A stretch of DNA of 64,000 nt from Amblyomma americanum (GCF_052857255.1 NC_135498.1:83910639-83974638); one strand, 5' to 3'. Shown: positions 49,263 through 60,399, counted from the first letter of the stretch. Translations and numbers: made by a program. The notes: generated by a model from the letters alone, not told the origin.

Positions 49263-49660
49263 CTGCACATGCACATATACCCAACATGGACACGCTCCTC
49301 AGCGACAGCATGCATCCTTTCTCGCTCCAGTCAGCGATAATCGAAGCGACCACTCTGGTATGCATATGACACCTGAACACCATTTCAGCGCCGCATGGCG
49401 TACGTGCACTCTAGCAGCCATGATATATTCGCGGGTGAAGTGGAGTTTTACTTCTTCACTGCACGCTTCCCATTACCGTCTCAGCACGCAATTCTAATGA
49501 ATAACTCTTATTGTCCCTCCAAAATCGCAATTTTCATGCCTTTACTCATGGACCCGTTTCATGGACAAAGCACGAACTTTTTAAACTAATTTATTAATTT
49601 AGTAAACCCCATGTGGTCGAAAATAATAGGGAGCTCTACTACACGGCGGCTCTCAAGCAC

Positions 49661-50365
49661 CAAGTGCTGCTTTGGGCCGTTAAACATTATATACCCTAAC
49701 AAAAAAAAACGCCTCACAAAGCAAGGTATTACGTTTCATTAGCGCCTAGTACGCGTAGTGAAACCATTTTCACGATTTATTAACTTGCTGAAGAAGCAGT
49801 TTGTTTCACAGCGTTTTCTGTTACCGTATTTTCGACCGCCGTGGTACGAGAAACATGGCATGGCGATTGCAGGAGTAAAAAGAACAGTGTACCGCCAAGT
49901 GCTGCTATGGGCCGTTAAACATTATATACCCTAACAAAAAAAAACGCCTCACAAAGCAAAGTATTACGTTTCATTAGCGCCTAGTACGCGTAGTGAAACC
50001 ATTTTCACGATTTATTAACTTGCTGAAGAAGCGGTTTGTTTCACAGCGTTTTCTGTTACCGTATTTTCGACCGCCGTGGTACGAGAAACATGGCATGGCG
50101 ATTGCAGGAGTAAAAAGGACAATGTACCGCCAAGTGCTGCTATGGGCCGTTAAAAATTATATACCCTAACAAAAAAAAAACGCCTCACAAAGCAAGGTAT
50201 TACGTTTCATTAGCGCCTAGTACGCGTAATGAAACCATTTTCAAGATTTATTAACTTGCTGAAGAAGCAGTTTGTTTCACAGCGTTTTCTGTTACCGTAT
50301 TTTCGACCGCCGTGGTACGAGAAACATGGCATGGCGATTGCAGGAGTAAAAAGGACAGTGTACCG
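49661..50365. repeat. Tandem triplication, 235-bp unit, in intron 1 of copy C
   Basis: Units start at 49661, 49896 and 50131 with CAAGTGCTGC and are nearly the same. Units A and B have this segment once (from about 11,095 and 36,450). Very low divergence between the repeats implies a recent event. Confidence 0.9.
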
Positions 50366-50469
50366 GCGGCGGTGCACACTGCGTTCTGCTGTTCGGAGAT
50401 GTACCGTTTTTTGCTATGAATCATTCATTATAGGCAGCGCACTTTACACCACTTCGTGCTACTGCGGTT

Positions 50470-50735
50470 CGTGCAATCTAAAACACGGATATGCCCACCC
50501 GTGGGTCCGAACTCGACCGCAGCGGCGGCGTTTAGGTGGAGGCTAAACGCAAAAGGCGCCCGTGTGTTGCCCGATGTCAGTGCACGTTAAAGATTCCCCG
50601 GTGGTCGAAATTATGCCGGACCCCTCTAATACAGCACCTTTTTCGTCCTTTCTTCTCTCACTGCCTCTATCCCTTTGCTTAAGGCGCGGTTCAGGTGTCA
50701 GCCGAGGTGTGAAATGCTGGGCGATTTCCCTTCCA
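50470..50735 (+). repeat. Ruka-type SINE, unit C copy
   Basis: Same insertion as in A and B: GCGGCGTTTAGGTGGAGG, then GATGTCAGTGCACGTTAAAG and GCGCGGTTCAGGTGTCAG. Confidence 0.75.
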
Positions 50736-51433
50736 TACGTGAGTCAAAAGTAAAAGTAAGCTGTCCTCTAGAGCACCCTTTTATAAAAGGGGTCGTGCTA
50801 GAGGTCAACGTACTCCATTTTTACACAACCCTCTGTTTAAAGCGTACAATTGGGCAGGTGCCGGAAGGTGCGCTTACCACACGGTCCTCCGGAAGGGGCA
50901 TTTTTTACTCGTAGAGTGCGCTAAAACGTACCCCGATCCCCGAGGGGTGCTGCAGTGCGGACGCAAACAAACCCACACAAACGCAGATGCACGGGCACAT
51001 GCTCAGAGATGAGCCTTGTTCACCGAAAGGGAGCAATGCTGAAATGCAGTTTATAAAACGATAATCGGAAATCAAGCCGTGTGGAAAGCAGCAGAACACG
51101 GAAAGCTAGAAGCAAGGCAGGCCCGACGAAGGCGTAGCCGGCACACACGCGCTGTGGGAGATAAAGGCCGCGCAGCTGCGCGAGCGACAAAGCAAAGGGG
51201 GTGACTCGCATCTCGGTCGATGTTCGTCCTAAGAAGGTTCTGCAGTAGTGAGAAGGTGTAAAGTATCAGGGATAAGCAGCTACCGCCCCCGCGTGAGATT
51301 TGCGACCAATGGCGGGTCACAGCAAATCTTTGAACGGAGCAGTAGCAAAGTTTCGCACACAATTTTTTTTTTCTTGGCATTCTCCTTTCATCGCGTCGTT
51401 GGCTTCGCGGTCACGCTTCGCGTAGTAGCTTAC

Positions 51434-51903
51434 CTGGTAGAAGCAGAAGTACAGATGGCTGGTGTTGGTGTACAGCTCAGCCGGCAGCAGCACAAACGAT
51501 CCGCGGTCTGTGGTCTCCTGAGGAGGGGCCGGACTCTGGAGGTGCGGCGTCTCGGCAGTCATCTCTCTTTCCGGAGCCACGATGTCCTGCACTTGCGCTG
51601 CGAAGACCGCCTCCGGATTCCTGAGGTGCGAGTGGCCGGGACCGCTGCGGTTTCCGTGGCACCACGGGAGGGCGCCTCGTCGGACCAGCGCCAGAGTCGA
51701 TAGGGACAGCATAAGCACAAAGAGGAGACCGCAGCAGGCGAAAGCCACGAGGACGCACTTAGACGTTCCAGACGACACTCTAATCGTCGCGTCCCTACGT
51801 CCCTCGGTCTTTTGTTCTTGTGCTCGTGGCGGTTTGCGCGTGAGCACGGGAAGGGAGCGCGTGAAGTGATCTGGCCAATTAAAACGTTACCCGTTCTCGG
51901 CGT
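51434..51903 (-). pseudogene. Copy C exon 1: membrane anchor and stalk, frameshifted
   Basis: Ends YFCFYQ before GTAAGC. The helix reads CVLVAFACCGLLFVLMLSLS. The 5' part aligned with E (from ACG at 51903) is one base short near the D-V/A-T-I junction, so the first about 45 codons and the helix are in different frames. Confidence 0.8.
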
Positions 51904-52567
51904 TTTCTTTCTTCAGTGCTGGTGTGCGAAGCTGCAAAGAGAACATTTATTTATGGCGCATAGTTATTTCGGTATACGCGCACACCGGGTACAAGCATGG
52001 TTTAGGTGCTCATAGTGTTATCAGAAAAAAATCATGAGAGCGAAACTTGATGGCTAGGACCTCAATTTATGCCGTTGTGCAGAACATGTCCTGCAATATG
52101 ATGCTGTTCGTAGTGGCTGCTAAGTTTAACGATCCGCTGCGCTCATGCGAGCCAGACAAGAGCAGGCGTTTCTGAAAATTGAAAGGTGCACCTGTAAGGT
52201 ATTCCTGTCTATCTGGTGCCGCATGTCACAGATTTCTTTGGTGCGGAATTCACGCAGGTTAGCTCATACTTTGCATCTCGGTCTAATTTCTCCTACGGAT
52301 TTTCTGGCAATAAATTTTTCGAATTGTGTCCAGTTTGCTCCCCATGAGGAAGCAAAGTAGCTGCGTAAATAAATAGCATGCGGAATGCGAAATTTATTAT
52401 GAGACATAAACTTCATAAAAATGCTTGAATTTCCGCGAGCTCTCGAGAAAACAAAAATATATACCCTGTTTAGTTAAAAGTCTCGCACTAGTGTAAAGGG
52501 GAATGAAAACAAACAAAAACAAATTACCATTCTCTTCGAGGCTTTTCACCGGCGCTGAAGAAAGAAA
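51904..52567. promoter_or_regulatory. Shared upstream region of head-to-head copies C and E
   Basis: Both sides carry the mirrored GCTGAAGAAAGAAAAYG start context, about 0.66 kb apart. A TATATA at about 52,457 lies roughly 110 bp upstream of E's ATG; the same region of A/D holds TATAAATA near 17,950. A bidirectional promoter is an inference from the layout only. Confidence 0.35.
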
Positions 52568-53029
52568 ATGCAGAAAACGGCCAACCTTCCTAATTGTCAG
52601 TTCACTCCGCGCGCTCCATTCCCGTGCTCACGCACAAACCGCCACGGGGAGAAGAAGAAAAGACTGTGGGACAGCACGGATGCGAAGATCAGGGTTCCGC
52701 CAGAAACTTCCAAGGGTGCCTTCGTGGCCTTCATCTGCTGCGGGCTCCTCGCGGTGCCTACGCTGTCTCTGCCGACGCTGGCACTGGTCCAACCCGACGC
52801 CCTCCCGTGGAGCCACAGCAACCGCAGCGGTTCCGGTCACTCGCACTTCAGGAATCCGGAGGCGGACGTCTCGGCGCAGGCACAGAACATCGTGGACACG
52901 AATGCCGAGGGGCCGCCCTTCCAGAGTCCGGCTCTTACTCAGGAGACCAGAGACCGCGGGTCGTTTTCGCTGCTGCCGGTGGCTGAGCTGTACAACAACT
53001 CCAGCCATCAGTACTTCTGTTTCTACCAG
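52568..53029 (+). CDS. Copy E exon 1 of the GH18 membrane protein
   Basis: The only first exon in the window with an intact ATG-to-donor frame: 154 codons from ATG at 52568 to YFCFYQ|GTAACA at 53029. The N-terminus is about 50 residues and basic (NRHGEKKKRLW), followed by a hydrophobic helix (GAFVAFICCGLLAVPTLSLP), then a stalk with NRSG and NNSS sites. A type II topology is inferred. FCFYQ matches the first GH18 strand. No exon 2-5 homologue was found on the plus strand in the following 11 kb, so either its first intron is longer than in A-C or this is an orphan exon. Confidence 0.65.
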
Positions 53030-53689
53030 GTAACACTGCGCGAACCGTGATATGCAGTCGAACGGCAAATGCCAAGCAAAAAAAAAAGGCGTGGACTTTA
53101 ACACCGGCACACACACTGGACTGCCGCCAGTGCACTGTCCTGATTACTCGTGTATTTACCATGCTGGGTTTCTCTAGCCCGACAGCCACAGAGGCGCTAA
53201 GAGAAAGGGTCGTCTAAGAACACATCTGCTTCTGCAAGTTGTGGACTAAATAGCTGAATATAGCTTACAATACTGACAGGCGATATTGAATGAAAGCTCA
53301 TGACAGCGATGTACGCCATGTGACGTATTTTCTTCGTTACGCTACGTAGGACTTAATCGCCGAAAGCACATGGTCTTATACCTAGAAATTCTCGACAAGT
53401 GAAGTTTTCAACCGAATGTTGTTTGTGAGTGCGCTTTTTTCGCATATCATAATGAGACACTATAACAATATATATATCTGCTGAACCCTACTTGGGACGC
53501 TTGATGTATTCTGCTATTTTTGTCAAAAAACGCACTTCGTTGGTTTTTTAGGGCAGTCTTAACCTCCCGGTGCGAGCGTAGGGCAGATACTGAAAGCAAG
53601 AATTTGCTACGCACCGGAAGGTTAGACATTATATTTTTTCATAGTTCACTCAACCTTATAAAATGACCCCCAAGAAAACTGGACCTGTG
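53030..53689. other. Spacer after copy E exon 1
   Basis: Candidate start of the first intron of copy E. No recognisable repeat or exon; a short TATATATA is near 53,470. Confidence 0.4.
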
Positions 53690-53882
53690 AAAGAGGCAGT
53701 ACAGCAGGGCTTCGTATAAATTTCGAAATAATGGGGTATTATAACTTCCACTGCCATTATTTTGGCGCTTCGCTTTCATCGAAATGTCTATCGAAATGTG
53801 GCCGCCGCCGTAGAGATTCGATCCCGCAACATCAGTCTCAGCACCCGAGAGCCGTGGCGACTAAGCCACTTCGGAGGGTGCT
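53690..53882 (-). repeat. tRNA-derived SINE, different family from Ruka
   Basis: The minus strand reads a head with AGTGGCTTAGTCGCCACGGC (A-box-like) and GGGATCGAATCTC (B-box-like) followed by a body rich in A/T. A tRNA gene is unlikely because the cloverleaf arms do not pair. Confidence 0.6.
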
Positions 53883-54440
53883 GTGTCCTATATGCGCAAC
53901 AAGCACCTTTCATCGGGCATAAAATCGGGCCACTTTTATGTGTGCTTTGTACTGCAGTTTTCTCTCCTTGCCGTTACGCCGCTGATTCTGCTCCCACTGT
54001 CTCACTTTTCCAAATTATTCTGACCAGAGATGAAACCCATGAGCAATGACTGCGTTACCGATAGAGCGGGAATGAACTGTGTGCGCGCACATCACCGGAA
54101 GGCAGCGAATTATTTGCCGTTGTTGGTTTGGAATGCCAGCAGCTAGCCACTCTCAGCGAAACATGGTTGTAGTGGTAGTGTGCATTAGCCAAAATGAAGA
54201 CGGCAAGTTTGGTGGTAGCCTCCCTCGCTCATGGCGTGCACATGATCAGCATGCCTCCTAATCTTCGATTTTGTTCCCAAAGCGCCGGAGATTCAAAGAT
54301 CCCGATGTTGCTTTGCAGCGGCAGTAATGTGGGTGATAAGTGACACCATGACAACATGACAACAAAGTTAGGTTATTTTGTACCTGAGAGAGTGGCAAAC
54401 GTATTTAAGCTATGTATTGCGCACCACCCTCTCTGCCTCT

Positions 54441-54462
54441 CCCCCCCCCCCCCCCCCCCCCC
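54441..54462. repeat. Poly-C tract, 22 bp
   Basis: Uninterrupted C run in a CT-rich context. Confidence 0.95.
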
Positions 54463-56739
54463 GCCTCGTTGTATGCCATTGTCCGCAGGTGGAAATATGA
54501 CGGTCCGTGCTAGATTTCTGGGGCGGCGTGGTTCACTGCTGCTGTATATTGTAAATATTTTTACATAAAACCATCGCCTCAATAAAGCCACCCATTGTGC
54601 AGTGTCGTCCCTGAAACAGTTTGCGCGGTAGCGGAAAACTCACAGCACCCAGAGTTTCGCAGGAGTGAAGCCTTTGAAATACTGAGAGCATATGCGTGAT
54701 TTTCCGATGTACTCAAGCCGAGCTCACCTAACGTGAAAAACGAAGTAGAAGAAAGGATAAAACAATTTCTTACAATGAATGCATCCCCTCCAATGAGCGG
54801 CGGTTCCACTTCAGAGTTGTTCAAAAATATGTCCATGAAATATAAACATGCCCCGTCCTAAACTAGCGGCACAGCTACGCTCATTCGGCTGGAAACGCTT
54901 TTTATTAGAAAGTGTACCACTGGTTTCGCTCAGTGGCGAAGACTCTACGGCAGTTGTGTAATCGTCACCACTCTTGTCTAGAGTGCTGAATCGTTGTGCT
55001 GTGCAGAAAACAAAAGTGAAATCTTGGCTCGACTGCTCTATGACTGAAGTAATGCAATTGAGAGAGCAAATCGCACGACTTTGCTGATTCATATTCGAGC
55101 AAGCATTGTTTCTACAACCGAACGCCTGCTTCAAGTTTCACTTCATTTGTGGAACAGCACAGGGTTCGAGCGCTGTGGAAAGGCGTGCTTACGAGCGTAC
55201 AGGCGGAAGAGCAGCAGCACAGTGAGAAAACAGCTAACATTGAACGAGCATCTACGAGTGCTCGAAATTTTTGTTTGCCTCTACGGACTCCACTGCGCAC
55301 GCTCACAAACAAGAGAAAGTTTTTAAGAACACAGCTTAGCTTGCCAAAGCATCATTTCTTTTTCCGAATATTGTAATGTGCTTTCAAGTTCAGTTAAGCC
55401 TATACGATACAAAAACACGCTCATAAAATTGCATCAATGAATAACGCTCCTTTAAATATACTTCACTTCTGCCCGCACGCCCGTTCACAGCGCAATCCGA
55501 TGTTCTACAGTGATGCCCAATAACTGATAATACCATATACCATCAGCGATGCTACTTCAGAATAACGCTGAAGTCGTTGAAGGTGCCTCTGTAGGCGCAG
55601 TTTGCTTTTCCCGAACGTGCAGATGTGCATGAAAAAGCACTGGCAATAGGCTGCCGCAACATCTCGGTTAACAATTATGACGGGCTTCCAGCCAATAGGT
55701 TCAGCAGCCAAGCACATTCCGATCTTCCTACCCTGCATTTCTGTCCGAAATCACTTCCGAGAGTGTAGTCTAGAATAAATTACCTGCCGGTGATTTCTCC
55801 AGCATGTAGGCGTCGGAAAGGCCAGGAAACTCTATTCTTTATTTTCGATTGTTAACACAGAATACGACCGTTTCAGTTGATTGCGCCGAAGGCAATACTG
55901 CCGCTGAGGCCGGGAGTGTGGTCTATAACCTGCGAATCGGCAGCAGAATGTCGCTACTAGCCAATGCTGAGCTTCAAGAAATAACAATGATGGCGGTCGG
56001 GCTTCTTGACAAGAATTTAAAACAACAAATGGTGTATGAGCACGCAATCAAACAAATGAAAAACGAAACCGCCTCAACTTCGTGTACATGGTTGTGGGAA
56101 AGTATCGAAATAAGTACGAAAACTGTGGCAAGGAATAAAACTAAAACAAGATAATTGTTTTAGGATACGCCCTAGGAAGAACGTAGGTGGTGGGGTATGC
56201 CATGCACATTTTGCAGCACGACAAGTGCTACGGCCACTTGATGTCAAACTTTGTTGGCACACACAGCAGGAATAGCGCTTCGGCGATGCGGCAAAGCTTT
56301 GTTGTGAGCCAGCTGCCGGAATGATAGCAGCTGTGTTCTAGATTATTACATACAGAAAAGCACGCGTTGCGCCTCGGTTGAGGTGTCGATATTGTTCGAT
56401 AATGTGTGTGACCACCTGAGCTTGTTCATTCCGCAAACGGTTCATGCATCTTTCCACGCCAAGATCTTGGTAGAAAAGCAACTGCTTGTTTTCCTCATGA
56501 TGCATTCTATGATAATATGATATCGGTATCCACGGCGCCCAATGCAGCGATGGCACTTTTTCAGGGAAGGACGCTTACTTCTTCATCGATGCCACCCAGA
56601 GAGACATGATGCTCCAGGCTTGTTTACAAAAAAAAGCATTCGTCCTCAGAAGGCGATAACCTTGGACCAAAGGTCGATTATTGCTTTGTGCTGGGTCTAA
56701 GTCCATGCGCAAGATTGATGTCGCAGGAACACTGCTGAA

Positions 56740-56903
56740 GGACACCACCTTATTACGTCATCGGGTTGATGCGTCATGCGAGGGACCGCCAAACGAAGTA
56801 GCTACCCGCCAGACATTCTTATACAAAAGTCAGGAGGGTGGCTATGTCGTTTGACAGTCCCTCGTACGATGCATGAACCCGATGACGTAATAAGGTGGCG
56901 TCC
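56740..56903. repeat. Inverted repeat, arms about 75 bp
   Basis: GGACACCACCTTATTACGTC is complementary to the sequence ending at 56,903, with several mismatches, around a short loop near 56,820. Possible MITE. Confidence 0.75.
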
Positions 56904-56979
56904 AACTGTGCAGATTTGTGGGCTGTCGAAGTACGTTGTGACTTTCTATCAGAGTTGCTTGTTGGGCGAGTTGGTTTAC

Positions 56980-57232
56980 CATATTGAAAATATACCTGCG
57001 CTCAAAAGACACGGACTGAAAGATAAAGACACACACACACAGCGCTGGACTTACAACTGAATTTTTTATTCGGGAAACACTGCTCTTTATACACATCAGC
57101 ACATTTATCAGCTGCTGATGTGTATAAAGAGCAGTGTTTCCCGAATAAAAAATTCAGTTGTAAGTCCAGCGCTGTGTGTGTGTGTCTTTATCTTTCAGTC
57201 CGTGTCTTTTGAGCGCAGGTATATTTTCAATA
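56980..57232. repeat. Long palindrome, arms about 120 bp
   Basis: CATATTGAAAATATACCTGC at the left is the complement of the right end; the arms meet near TTTATCAGC. Arms are almost identical, including a (CA)n/(TG)n stretch. It lies 76 bp from the previous inverted repeat. Confidence 0.9.
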
Positions 57233-57689
57233 TGACTTTCTATATCTGGGCTGCAAAGACGCCAGATGACGAAAGAGTAGCGTGCGCTCTATCTTCCTTG
57301 CGGAAAACAAATTTAACTTCATGCTTCGCGGTTCTAGCCCAAGAACAGTACGTTGGCTCGGAGTAGGGTGAAGGATTCTGCACATATGCGAATACTGACT
57401 CGGGCGTGTCGTCGAGGGTTTTCTGGCTTTCGTCTTTATTTGAGACTTTTGTCGCCTCTCTGTTGATCTTTATTCTTGAAGTTGAAGAGAATTCTGTGGC
57501 GTCGTTGTTCGTCGTCGTCGGTGGAGAAACTTCGGTGTTTCGATGTAAAGCAACCCCACACGCAAATCGTTTTCGTTTTAAGTTTCACCTGTGAGGGCTT
57601 GGAAAGCTTCCGCGCACGACGGCGGTGGAGTTACGGCGTTGTGATGCCAACGTGCAGCTGCTGCTTCGCGTGAGCAGCTGCTGCTCACG

Positions 57690-57960
57690 CGAAGCAAGCC
57701 ATCAGACAGGCAAGCGGACGAATACAGGACGCGCATGCGCCTGGTGATCGGCCAGCGCAGTCCCGATGCGGCCACTGCGCCACCTGGTGGCGCAAAGGCG
57801 GCTTCAAAATGCCGCTCCGGCATCTAGGAAAATTTTGTCCCTGACTATACTTGGGCGGCGTGTTCGCAAAAATGCATTTCAAATGAAAATTTCAAGAAAA
57901 CTTTTTTGGAGCTTGGCCGCGGGCGGCCGCTTTTCGCCGCTTACGCTCGTCAGCCGCCAT
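57690..57960. repeat. Two opposed halves of a small-ORF repeat
   Basis: The plus strand carries SDRQADEYRTRMRLVIGQRS and then APPGGAKAASKCRSGI with a stop. The minus strand from ATG at 57960 carries MAADERKRRKAAARGQ. At 58,534 the corresponding segments occur joined in one direction, so this looks like a rearranged copy. Confidence 0.55.
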
Positions 57961-57999
57961 ACTCGTCACGCGACCCGGCAGCTGCGATGGCTGGGAAGA

Positions 58000-58213
58000 A
58001 TTAACCCCGTAGAGAACGTGTGTGTAATTTAGAAGGCCAACCTCACGAAGGCCCCACGTTGGGAATGCGAATGCGGACGTGTTGTGGCCAGCCATCCAGG
58101 CCGAGTGGGACAGGCTTCGCGATGATACAGTTGTCATTCGTTCCCTCTATGAGTCTATGCGGTGGTGTCAGACAAGCGTGGTTGCTGCCAACGGAGGATT
58201 CTCTAAGTATTAG
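58000..58213 (+). pseudogene. Tc1/mariner transposase C-terminal fragment
   Basis: INPVENV (the 'LNPIENxW' motif of Tc1-like transposases) is followed, after a frame change, by AIQAEWDRLRDDTVVIRSL, YESM and GGFSKY with a stop, the usual end of these proteins. The region before it does not continue the transposase, so it is truncated. Confidence 0.7.
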
Positions 58214-58533
58214 AAAGTGTTTTTTTTTTCAGCGCCGCCTGGACAATTTTTTGTTTTTTTATTGGTTTTATGTTTCACTGAAATAAATGTGTTGCCTAAT
58301 TATTATTTTGTTTAGTTACAATTTACGGCGGCATAATATTTATGCAGTGGTTTTGACAAGCAGCGGGCAATAGCGCACAGCCGTCCTCCACCGTAGGCCA
58401 GAAGTTACAAATAATCAGCGAAAGGAAAAAAGAGAGCGCTTCATTTCTCCTAAAAACGCCATAAATGCGACGGCCACCGTGAATGCGCGCCGCCGTCGCA
58501 GTCGCTGGGCCACGCACCAAGTACACCGACCAC

Positions 58534-58760
58534 ATGGCGGCTGACGAGCGCAAGCGGCGAAAAGCGACCACCCGTGGCCAAGCTAAGAAAGAACAGCCGC
58601 TCGCGCGAAACGCGCTATCATACAGGCAAGCGGACGAATATAGGACGTGTATGCGCCTAGTCATTGTTTAGCGCAGACTCGATGCGGCCACGGCACCGCC
58701 TAGTTGTGCAAAGGCAGCTTCAAAATGCCGCTCCCGCATCTTTCAAAATTGTGTCTATGA
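58534..58760 (+). repeat. Small-ORF repeat, collinear copy
   Basis: ATG at 58534 opens MAADERKRRKATTRGQAKK, then RQADEYRTCMRLVIV and a stop at 58,671. The homologous nucleotides continue to about 58,745 in a frame like SGI at the end of the copy at 57.7 kb. Function unknown. Confidence 0.5.
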
Positions 58761-59329
58761 CTGTACGTGCTTAAGAGAAGCATAGAAATATACATAAAAA
58801 GGCGTGTGCACTCAAAGCTTGTATAAGAAATACTTCGTCCTTCTGGTGCCCTTTCTCATCACAGACAGCCTTGCGCTTGTGCAAGTCATAATCTGCGCGA
58901 CCTTAACTACTGTACTTCCTGCAGTTACCTTGTGGGCTGTAGCTGTATTGATTGCAAAATAGTCTGCGGCGTGTATTGCAGCTGCCTAGCCGCTCTCGTC
59001 CTGTGAGAATTCGCGGAGCAGTATACCCCTCCCCCCCCTCAAATTAAAGGGGTTGCCTGTGGTCTATCTTGCATTTCAGGCGCTTACGTCAACAGAGAAG
59101 GATAGTAATCGTTGTGTAGTAGGAGAAGTAATTTAGGCACCCCTATCCTGCCCAAACGTGCTAACTTCGAGCCTTCTCATATTCCTGTGTACGATCAGCG
59201 GTTTGCAACAGGTGCATCTGATTTCCCTCTGTCAAGCCAGAGTTTAGGGACTAGGAATAAAATGCTTACTCCGACATCATTATTCTAAATAAACAACTTT
59301 TTATGCCAAAACACGTTCTTCATTTCCAG

Positions 59330-59546
59330 GCTTTTCATATTGGAAGACTCTGCCGTAACTTCCACTGATTTGGTATATCAAAACAAGAGCTTTCTGCGTT
59401 CCTTGTCAATCAAAAAAATCGCCACTGTAGCGGAGAATTCAACACACGGAGAAATTATAACCCACGAAGTGAACCGCCACAACAACGGTATGGAGGCTAT
59501 GTCCACACCGATCATGAAAACTCTTTCTGAAGACAAGCGAAATTAG
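59330..59546 (+). CDS. Candidate terminal exon, unknown gene
   Basis: A plausible acceptor (TTCTTCATTTCCAG) opens a frame containing LEDSAVTSTDLVYQNKSFLR up to TAG at 59,546; AATAAA lies at 59,623-59,628, about 77 bp past the stop. I do not recognise the sequence. No upstream partner exon was identified, so this may be chance. Confidence 0.25.
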
Positions 59547-59828
59547 TTTTTCCAAGCGTGCTTTCACGAACCCAAAATTTGCTCGAGTGATTTGTTTTCA
59601 GCTGGTTAGATCGCAGAATTGAAATAAACATGCTCATTAAACTGCTAGATTTTTTGGGGGGGGGGGGGAGGAGGGGGAGGGGGATTGTCACCCTCTCTAG
59701 GCCTCACTGTCCTCACCGCATTCAGCAGCTCACTATCGATCGGCGTTCTCTAATTGCTGGAACTTGTAGCTGAACACCATTTTCTCGTTTTCCTTTTCGT
59801 TTCTGATTTTCTATTTTTCCTTTTTTAG

Positions 59829-59908
59829 TGCGCTCCACGCAAGGGCGACCCAGACTATACATTCACCAAATTTCCCGCCGTTTGGATTAAGCAGGCAGAC
59901 AACATTGG
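59829..59908 (+). CDS. Candidate internal exon, unknown gene
   Basis: A strong pyrimidine tract ending TTCCTTTTTTAG precedes 80 bp open in one frame (DPDYTFTKFPAVWIKQADN), followed by GTAGAC as a possible donor. The amino-acid composition looks protein-like, but no family is recognised. Confidence 0.3.
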
Positions 59909-60399
59909 GTAGACGTTGTCCTTCCTGCGCCTAATCAGCGATGGAAAAATGCGCCATGACTGACATAGGAGCAAAAGAAGACAAAGAAAAAAGAGGAAAA
60001 ATGCAAAAGAACATGTCAGCCAAAACAAGGAATTTTTGTCATCTCCTGATGGTGTGGGGCATGTTTACCCGCCCAAATGCGGGGAGAACTTTATATAAGC
60101 AAAAAAGGAAGGTGCATGAATACTCACCTGTGGAAGCGCGACAATTCTTTGGATGGTGCTTATAAAGCTCACATCAAGGAATGCATTACAGGAAATGCCG
60201 CCGTAAGCCCTCCCCCCTCCATAGCCTAGCGAATAGGGCCCTCCTATTTTTTACAGCGACAGCTGCCAAGTCCCCGTCCCCGGGTTTCGCGTCGTCGTCG
60301 TAAGAGTAGTTTTACTGGTATTAGTAGTAGAAGTAGTAATGGTAATAGGAGCACGTCATTGTCGTTAGCATAACTGGAAAGTGTGTTTCCATGACAACC

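Larger units (their letters stand above)
42858..51903 (-). pseudogene. Chitinase-like GH18 membrane protein, copy C (pseudogene)
   Basis: Exons at 51903-51434, 49262-48990, 47364-47002, 44152-43782 and 43094-42858. Exons 2, 3 and 5 are open; the catalytic strand is DEGAVLLWRVS, without GH18 acidic residues at the motif positions. Lesions: ACG at E's ATG position; a 1-bp deletion in exon 1 before ATIRV; the shared exon 4 frameshifts; and TG at the exon 4 donor. Exon 5 also has unusual changes (WILCHDD, FVVLLLARFM). Its first intron contains the 235-bp triplication and a SINE; the intron between exons 4 and 3 carries an RTE fragment. Copy E lies head-to-head about 0.66 kb away. Confidence 0.8.

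Noticed and set aside
54361..54600. Pro-rich frame over the poly-C tract
   Set aside because: Arises from a homopolymer run; no conserved flanking coding sequence.
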